Assembly: GCF_001310895.1 (NCBI RefSeq) | Contig: NZ_BAZS01000001.1 | Coordinates: 1 to 64,000 of the forward strand | Source: Virgibacillus halodenitrificans JCM 12304 | GTDB taxonomy: Bacteria; Bacillota; Bacilli; Bacillales; Amphibacillaceae | DNA: 64,000 bases | Direction: 5' to 3' | In this document: positions 59,431 to 64,000 of the stretch, in pieces | Numbering within the stretch: the stretch's first letter is position 1 | Layout: each line of letters starts with the position of its first letter | The notes under the pieces: generated by a model | What the model saw: only the letters and a program-made list of their open reading frames with translations | The model's database searches: none | Told to the model about the DNA's origin: nothing | Translations under genes and position numbers: made by a program

Positions 59431-60735
59431 ATGGCATTAAAAGTAGTCGTGATAGGTGGAGGATCCAGCTATACACCAGAAATTATTGAAGGACTTATTA
59501 AAAGACATTCCTCTTTTCCTGTAACGGAGATTGTACTAGTAGATATTGAAGCGGGAAAAGAAAAGCTGCAGATTATTGGAGAATTGTCGAAACGAATGAT
59601 TGAAAAGTCCGGCAAATCTATTAATCTAGCCTGGACATTGGACAGAAGAAAAGCACTGCAAGGAGCAGATTTCGTATCTACACAAATTCGTGTGGGTGGA
59701 CTGGAAGCACGTGCCAAGGATGAGCGAATACCATTAAGTCATGGATTTATTGGACAGGAAACAAATGGGGCTGGAGGTATATTCAAGGCATTCCGTACGA
59801 TTCCTGTATTAATGGAACTGGCAGCAGATATTCACCAAATTTGCCCGGATGCATGGATGATCAATTTTACAAATCCTGCCGGTATTATTACAGAAGCTTT
59901 GTTAAAGCATTCGCAACACGATAAAGTTATTGGTGTTTGCAACATTCCATATAACATGCGTCATTCCACAGCAGAGATCCTGCATGTGGCTCCAGAGGAA
60001 GTGGATATTCAATTTGTTGGTATGAATCACTTTGTCTTTGGAAGAAGAGTATTTGTGAGCGGGATCGATCGCACCCAAGAAGTTTTGGAGAAATTAAAAC
60101 AAGGGCTTGATTATTCACCTGCTAATATTGTAAACCTTGGTTGGTCCAGCACATTCATAGATGCGTTAGGCCTTTTGCCAAACCCGTATCATCAGTATTA
60201 TTATCAGACGGAAGAAGTGTTGAAAAAAGATATAAAAGCATTTGAAGAAAACGGAACAAGAGCAGAAAAGGTACAAGAATTGGAAAGATCCTTGTTTAAA
60301 TTATATACAAATCCTGATCTCCACGATAAACCGAAGGAATTGGAAGAAAGAGGAGGGGCCTTTTATAGTGACGTTGCCTGTAGTCTGATGGATTCCATCT
60401 ATAATAATAAGAAGGATATTCAGACTGTAAATACTCGTAATAATGGCGCAATCCCAGATCTGCCAAATGATGCAGTTATCGAAGTGAATAGTGTTATTAC
60501 GAAAAATGGGCCTAAGCCGTTAGTTGTCGGTCCACTTCCTTCATCTATCAAAGGAATGGTTACCCATATGAAGGCGTTTGAAGAGCAAGTAATTCAAGCA
60601 GGTATTTCCGGTTCATATAATGATGCCTATATTGCCATGTTAATGAATCCACTAATGCAAGACGAAAAAGGAAGTAAATTGGTTCTTGACGAGCTGTTGG
60701 AAGCACATAAAGCGTTTTTACCACAATTTAATTAG
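59431..60735 (+). CDS. chbF: 6-phospho-beta-glucosidase, GH4 (ChbF/LicH type)
   Basis: An NAD- and Mn-dependent hydrolase of phosphorylated beta-disaccharides. 434 aa. The nucleotide motif is VVIGGGSSYTPEIIEGL. The metal-binding Cys is in VCNIPYN (the CN-I/V-P form marks beta-glucosidases), and the metal His is in GMNHFVF. First gene of an operon with PTS IIC, IIA and IIB. Together with chbG it suits N,N'-diacetylchitobiose; cellobiose is the alternative. Confidence 0.9.
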   Translation: MALKVVVIGGGSSYTPEIIEGLIKRHSSFPVTEIVLVDIEAGKEKLQIIGELSKRMIEKSGKSINLAWTLDRRKALQGADFVSTQIRVGGLEARAKDERIPLSHGFIGQETNGAGGIFKAFRTIPVLMELAADIHQICPDAWMINFTNPAGIITEALLKHSQHDKVIGVCNIPYNMRHSTAEILHVAPEEVDIQFVGMNHFVFGRRVFVSGIDRTQEVLEKLKQGLDYSPANIVNLGWSSTFIDALGLLPNPYHQYYYQTEEVLKKDIKAFEENGTRAEKVQELERSLFKLYTNPDLHDKPKELEERGGAFYSDVACSLMDSIYNNKKDIQTVNTRNNGAIPDLPNDAVIEVNSVITKNGPKPLVVGPLPSSIKGMVTHMKAFEEQVIQAGISGSYNDAYIAMLMNPLMQDEKGSKLVLDELLEAHKAFLPQFN

Positions 60736-60747
60736 GGAGGAAATAGT

Positions 60748-62034
60748 ATGAATAAATTTATGGAAAAATTTATTGAAATTGCCGGGCGGATTGGTGCCCA
60801 ACGTCACTTAGTGGCTATACGTGATGGATTTGTAGCTATCATGCCATTGATTATTGTAGGATCTCTCGCAATACTAGTTAATAATTTTCCACCATTCGGT
60901 TCCTTTGACTTTGTTGCATGGATGAATGGGATATTTGGAGAGGGCAACTGGCAAACAGTTGGCGGCAGTATCTGGAATGGGACATTTGCGGTATTAGGTT
61001 TACTTGTGGCTTTCTCCATAGCTTATAATCTCGCTAAGTCCTATGAAGTAGATGGCCTTTCAGCTGGTATTATCTCGGCGGCAGCTTATATTATGCTTGT
61101 GCCGGTAACGGAAGATTGGGGTCTGAATTTCGCTTGGCTTGGAGCCCAAGGATTGTTTGTCGCTATTGTACTTTCTATTTTAGTAACCGAGTTGTTCCGT
61201 GTTCTGGTAAAATCAAAATGGACAATTAAGATGCCAGAAGGTGTCCCAGAGGGTGTTGCAAGGTCATTTAAAGCATTAATCCCTGCTACAATTATATTAA
61301 TTCTTATTGGTTTCTTTCAAGCTATCATGAGCGTATTTGCTGAAATAAGTGTATTTGAATGGATCTTTAGTGTAATTCAAGAGCCGTTGCAAGGTCTTGG
61401 TAACACATTACCTGCAGCTATTATTATTGCTTTTTTAAATCATTTATTATGGTTCTTCGGATTGCATGGTACGAATATCATTGGTTCTGTCATCGAACCA
61501 CTTTACTTACCGCTAATTCAAGAAAATCTGGAACTATTTAAAAGCGGTGTGTCTGCCTTTGATGTACCATATACAGTTACTAAACCATTCCTTGATTCAT
61601 TCGTTTTTATGGGCGGATCAGGTACAACAATTGCATTGCTGGCAGCCATTTTTATTGTGATTAAACAACAGAAAAACCATCCGTACCGTGAAGTCGCAAA
61701 GCTATCTGCACCAGCTGGATTGTTTAATATAAACGAACCTGTTATTTTTGGATTACCAATTGTATTAAATCCTGTTATGTTAATTCCGTTTATTTTGGTA
61801 CCGGTTACGTTAACGATTATTTCTTATGTAGCACTATCTACAGGACTTGTACCTAAAACGGTGGCATTAGTACCTTGGACCACACCACCTATTTTAAGTG
61901 GATATCTTGTCACAGGAGGAAGCTGGAGAGGAATTGCTCTACAGGTGTTCAACTTGGTTCTGGCAACACTCATGTATATTCCGTTCATTATGGCAGGTGC
62001 AAGAACATTAAAAGCAAAAATGGAGGATAACTAA
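60748..62034 (+). CDS. celB: PTS lactose/cellobiose-family IIC component
   Basis: The membrane permease that imports and phosphorylates the disaccharide. 428 aa, about ten hydrophobic segments. Family features include RHLVAIRDGFVAIMPLIIVGS near the N-terminus, FFGLHGTNIIGSV, and FNINEPVIFGLPIVLNP. It lies 12 nt after chbF with a GGAGG site. Confidence 0.93.
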   Translation: MNKFMEKFIEIAGRIGAQRHLVAIRDGFVAIMPLIIVGSLAILVNNFPPFGSFDFVAWMNGIFGEGNWQTVGGSIWNGTFAVLGLLVAFSIAYNLAKSYEVDGLSAGIISAAAYIMLVPVTEDWGLNFAWLGAQGLFVAIVLSILVTELFRVLVKSKWTIKMPEGVPEGVARSFKALIPATIILILIGFFQAIMSVFAEISVFEWIFSVIQEPLQGLGNTLPAAIIIAFLNHLLWFFGLHGTNIIGSVIEPLYLPLIQENLELFKSGVSAFDVPYTVTKPFLDSFVFMGGSGTTIALLAAIFIVIKQQKNHPYREVAKLSAPAGLFNINEPVIFGLPIVLNPVMLIPFILVPVTLTIISYVALSTGLVPKTVALVPWTTPPILSGYLVTGGSWRGIALQVFNLVLATLMYIPFIMAGARTLKAKMEDN

Positions 62035-62035
62035 C

Positions 62036-62374
62036 ATGCAAACAACAGAAGAAATACAAATGCTTTCTTTTACCATAATACTTCACGCAGGGAATGCGCG
62101 TTCACATGCGATGGAAGCAATTTCTCTGGCTAAAACTTATCAATTTGATGAAGCACGAGGTAAAATTGAAGAAGCAGAAAAAGAGTTTACTGAAGCCCAT
62201 CATCAGCAGACGAAACTACTACAAGATGAGGCAAACGGTCAGGCAAATGAAGTAACGGTTATTCTTGTTCACGCACAGGATCATCTCATGACTGCAATGA
62301 CTGTTAAAGATCTAGCAAATGAAATGATCGACATGTATGAAAAAATGCAATCCATGGAGGAGGCTAAAAAATGA
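62036..62374 (+). CDS. celC: PTS lactose/cellobiose-family IIA component
   Basis: It passes phosphate from HPr to IIB. 112 aa, three-helix bundle. The active His is His79 in ILVHAQDHLMTAM. One base lies between it and celB, and it overlaps celA by 4 nt, so the set is tightly coupled. Confidence 0.93.
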   Translation: MQTTEEIQMLSFTIILHAGNARSHAMEAISLAKTYQFDEARGKIEEAEKEFTEAHHQQTKLLQDEANGQANEVTVILVHAQDHLMTAMTVKDLANEMIDMYEKMQSMEEAKK

Positions 62375-62673
62375 AAATCATTTTAGTATGTTCAGCCGGA
62401 ATGTCAACGTCTATGTTAGTTAATAAAATGAGAAAGGCTGCAGAGGATCGTGGAATGGATGCTGAAATCAATGCTATAGCAGAATCTCAGCTGAAAAATA
62501 ATCTTGAGGGACTTGATGTTGTTTTGGTAGGGCCACAGGTTAGATACTTGGAGAAAAAAATTAAACAACAGCTCGAACCACAAGGAATTAAAGTTGCGAT
62601 TATCGATCAAATAGCATATGGTATGATGCAAGGTGATAAGGTATTGGATCAGGCAATTGAATTAAAAGGATAG
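62371..62673 (+). CDS. celA: PTS lactose/cellobiose-family IIB component
   Basis: Phosphorylates the sugar during import through IIC. 100 aa. Phosphocysteine is Cys7 in ILVCSAGMSTSML. Its ATGA overlap with celC indicates coupling. It is the last gene before the guanidine riboswitch promoter. Confidence 0.93.
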   Translation: MKIILVCSAGMSTSMLVNKMRKAAEDRGMDAEINAIAESQLKNNLEGLDVVLVGPQVRYLEKKIKQQLEPQGIKVAIIDQIAYGMMQGDKVLDQAIELKG

Positions 62674-62692
62674 AGGTAGCTTGGCCATTTTC

Positions 62693-62720
62693 TTGAAAAA
62701 AGCTATTCATCATGTATAAT
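62693..62720 (+). promoter_or_regulatory. Sigma-A promoter for the riboswitch-exporter operon
   Basis: TTGAAA (62693-62698), a 16-bp spacer and TATAAT (62715-62720). Confidence 0.75.
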
Positions 62721-62740
62721 AAAAGCTAATTGAATAGAAA

Positions 62741-62859
62741 CGTTTTCTAGGGTTCCGTAACATGTCATGTTAGTCTGGTCCGAGAGAAAACTCACAGCTA
62801 AGCTGTGCCACGGAGGGACAAAAGCCTGGGAGATACTGTTTACAGTTATCTCCCTTTTT
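62741..62859 (+). promoter_or_regulatory. Guanidine-I riboswitch (ykkC class)
   Basis: The aptamer shows the class signatures in order: TCTAGGGTTCCG (62746-62757), GGTCCGAGAG (62777-62786) and CCACGGAGGGACAAAAGCC (62808-62826). It runs into GGGAGATA, which pairs with TATCTCCC (62847-62854) followed by TTTTT, an intrinsic terminator expression platform. Guanidinium binding should prevent termination and switch on the SMR genes. Class assignment is from motif recognition. Confidence 0.92.
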
Positions 62860-62890
62860 AGTGGAAAAAAATCTTGGAGGTGCTTATGAC

Positions 62891-63232
62891 ATGAATGCAA
62901 ACTGGTTAAAAGTATTTATTGCTGCCTTTTTTGAGGTAGGTTGGGTAATTGGTTTAAAACATGCAGATGGTGTAATGGAGTGGGCGGCTACTGTTATTTG
63001 TATTATCGTCAGCTTTTATTTATTAATCATGGCGGGAGAAAAGCTTCCTGTTGGCACGGTTTATGCTGTGTTTGTTGGATTAGGTACTGCAGGGACAGTT
63101 TTTTCAGGGATTATATTCTTTGATGAACCCTTTAAAATAGCAAAAATATTACTAATCTGCGTTTTACTCGCCGGGGTAATTGGCTTGAAAATAGTTACAG
63201 AAGATAATGCTACGGAAGGGGCTGAATCCTAA
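62891..63232 (+). CDS. SMR guanidinium exporter subunit (YkkC/Gdx type)
   Basis: 113 aa, four membrane helices. The conserved membrane Glu is in [20 protein letters not shown] (residue 13 region). ATG 62891 follows GGAGGTG; the longer frame from 62861 would start inside the riboswitch terminator. It overlaps the next SMR gene by one base, suggesting a heterodimer such as YkkCD. The riboswitch identifies guanidinium as the probable substrate. Confidence 0.9.
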   Translation: MNANWLKVFIAAFFEVGWVIGLKHADGVMEWAATVICIIVSFYLLIMAGEKLPVGTVYAVFVGLGTAGTVFSGIIFFDEPFKIAKILLICVLLAGVIGLKIVTEDNATEGAES

Positions 63233-63546
63233 TGGCATGGCTTTTTCTCATATTCGCAGGCTTATTTGAGATGATTGGTGTGTTAATGATTAGTAAGCTG
63301 CACAAAGACCGGAGCTGGCAGTCACTTCTACTCCTCTTCCTGGGATTTGGCGCAAGTTTTCTATTCCTTTCTTTTGCAATGGAGACATTGCCTATGGGAA
63401 TCGCATATGCCGTTTGGACAGGAATCGGCGCATCTGGAGGAGCAATTGTAGGAATGATTTTATATGGAGAATCAAAGGATTGGAAAAGAGTTGCTTTTAT
63501 AGCAATGATTATAGGAGCAACCATTGGTTTGAAACTAGTTTCGTAA
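63232..63546 (+). CDS. SMR guanidinium exporter subunit (YkkD/Gdx type)
   Basis: 104 aa, four membrane helices. The essential Glu is in LIFAGLFEMIGVLMISK (Glu13 region), and AYAVWTGIGASGG is the SMR motif. Translationally coupled to its partner (TAATG). It is followed by a strong bidirectional terminator. Confidence 0.9.
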   Translation: MAWLFLIFAGLFEMIGVLMISKLHKDRSWQSLLLLFLGFGASFLFLSFAMETLPMGIAYAVWTGIGASGGAIVGMILYGESKDWKRVAFIAMIIGATIGLKLVS

Positions 63547-63548
63547 AT

Positions 63549-63586
63549 AGAAAGAAGGAGAGCTTGGGAGGCTCTCCTTCTTTCTA
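63549..63586. terminator. Bidirectional terminator
   Basis: AGAAAGAAGGAGAGC/GCTCTCCTTCTTTCT between convergent genes. Confidence 0.9.
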
Positions 63587-63597
63587 TTTATCAAGTA

Positions 63598-64000
63598 TTA
63601 TGGCATCATCAGGAACAAGGATACAAGAGCGATAAGTGGCATACTCATAGAAAGCGGCAAGCTGACCATCGCAAAGGCATTCACTGTTTCTTCAGATTCT
63701 GGTGTCACATCAATCCGCTTATTAACAAGAATAAAGAAAACTGTATATGCCATTAAAAATAAAACAATTAAAAATGGGATATAGAGCGCTGATATCGTTT
63801 GAACGGGTTCGAGGTTGATGAACCCATAAACAATTAAAAGGATAGGAATCGCTTCACTGATGGCAATACCTATCATAAACTTTGTTTGAACTTTATCTCT
63901 TAAACTAGGATCTTCTTTGAGCTTACTGCTATGTATCTTATAAAGTATTAAAATAGGAATTACAGCCAGTACAGCTGCAGCTACAAAAATATAAGGAACC
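63598..64000 (-). CDS. Multi-pass membrane protein, 5' end beyond the window
   Basis: The reading frame is open from 64000 to the stop at 63598 (about 133 codons visible). The internal ATG at 63876 is not the real start, because coding continues upstream (VPYIFVAAAVLAVIPILILYKI). Four hydrophobic segments are visible. The segment MIGIAISEAIPILLIVYGF resembles the c-subunit hairpin of ATP synthases, but the rest does not. I do not recognise the family. Confidence 0.65.
   Translation of the reverse strand, partial: VPYIFVAAAVLAVIPILILYKIHSSKLKEDPSLRDKVQTKFMIGIAISEAIPILLIVYGFINLEPVQTISALYIPFLIVLFLMAYTVFFILVNKRIDVTPESEETVNAFAMVSLPLSMSMPLIALVSLFLMMP

Overview
The window is AT-rich, single-chromosome Firmicute DNA from a spore-forming, flagellated member of the Bacillaceae. 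The gene order resembles Bacillus subtilis and, more closely, Oceanobacillus/Virgibacillus-type relatives. This placement rests on gene content and synteny (spoIIR-ywlC-mntP-ywlE-rpiB-ywlG-glyA-upp, then atpIBEFHAGDC-ywzB-ywmB-murA, spoIID/spoIIQ, spoIIID-mbl-flhOP-fabZ). It does not rest on a database search.

Layout. 0.4-12 kb: spoIIR, a GNAT-like protein, ywlC behind a dense DnaA-box cluster, an IS200/IS605-type element (tnpA+tnpB), then mntP, an enlarged ywlE, a chemoreceptor, rpiB, ywlG, glyA, upp and a UDP-GlcNAc 2-epimerase. 12-15 kb: a GC-rich dispersed repeat and a Vpr-type subtilase. 15.8-25.6 kb: the complete F1Fo ATP synthase operon, DUF1146, ywmB and murA. 26-36 kb: a complete dppABCDE-ykfABCD operon for D-amino-acid and murein-peptide recycling, placed between murA and spoIID. 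36-48 kb: the sporulation and cell-shape block (spoIID, spoIIQ, spoIIID, mbl, flhO, flhP, fabZ). It contains a receptor/peptide pair resembling phage arbitrium (AimR/AimP). A ComK-family gene and small membrane or lipoprotein genes follow. 48-53 kb: a TetR-MFP-RND efflux operon. 54-57 kb (minus strand): zwf and a split YjjP/YjjB exporter. 57-62.7 kb: a chitobiose/beta-glucoside locus (chbG, GntR regulator, GH4 glucosidase, PTS IIC-IIA-IIB). 62.7-63.5 kb: a guanidine-I riboswitch controlling an SMR exporter pair. A membrane protein runs off the right edge.

The most interesting item is the AimR-like receptor (39494-40522) and the 41-residue secreted-peptide gene (40616-40741) lodged between spoIIQ and spoIIID. 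The receptor appears to lack the N-terminal DNA-binding domain, and there are no phage genes nearby. It looks like a chromosomal peptide-signalling cassette placed inside a sporulation locus. Second is an unusual wealth of intergenic repeats. Three short-period families share a spacing of about 20-21 bp, and a GC-rich palindromic repeat occurs in three copies, often at points where the ancestral gene order is interrupted.

Caution: glyA, upp, the epimerase, the subtilase, atpD and the GntR gene each carry a single-base frameshift. Several of these are essential or nearly so and are otherwise well preserved. Base-calling errors are the simplest explanation, and I annotate each as one gene.
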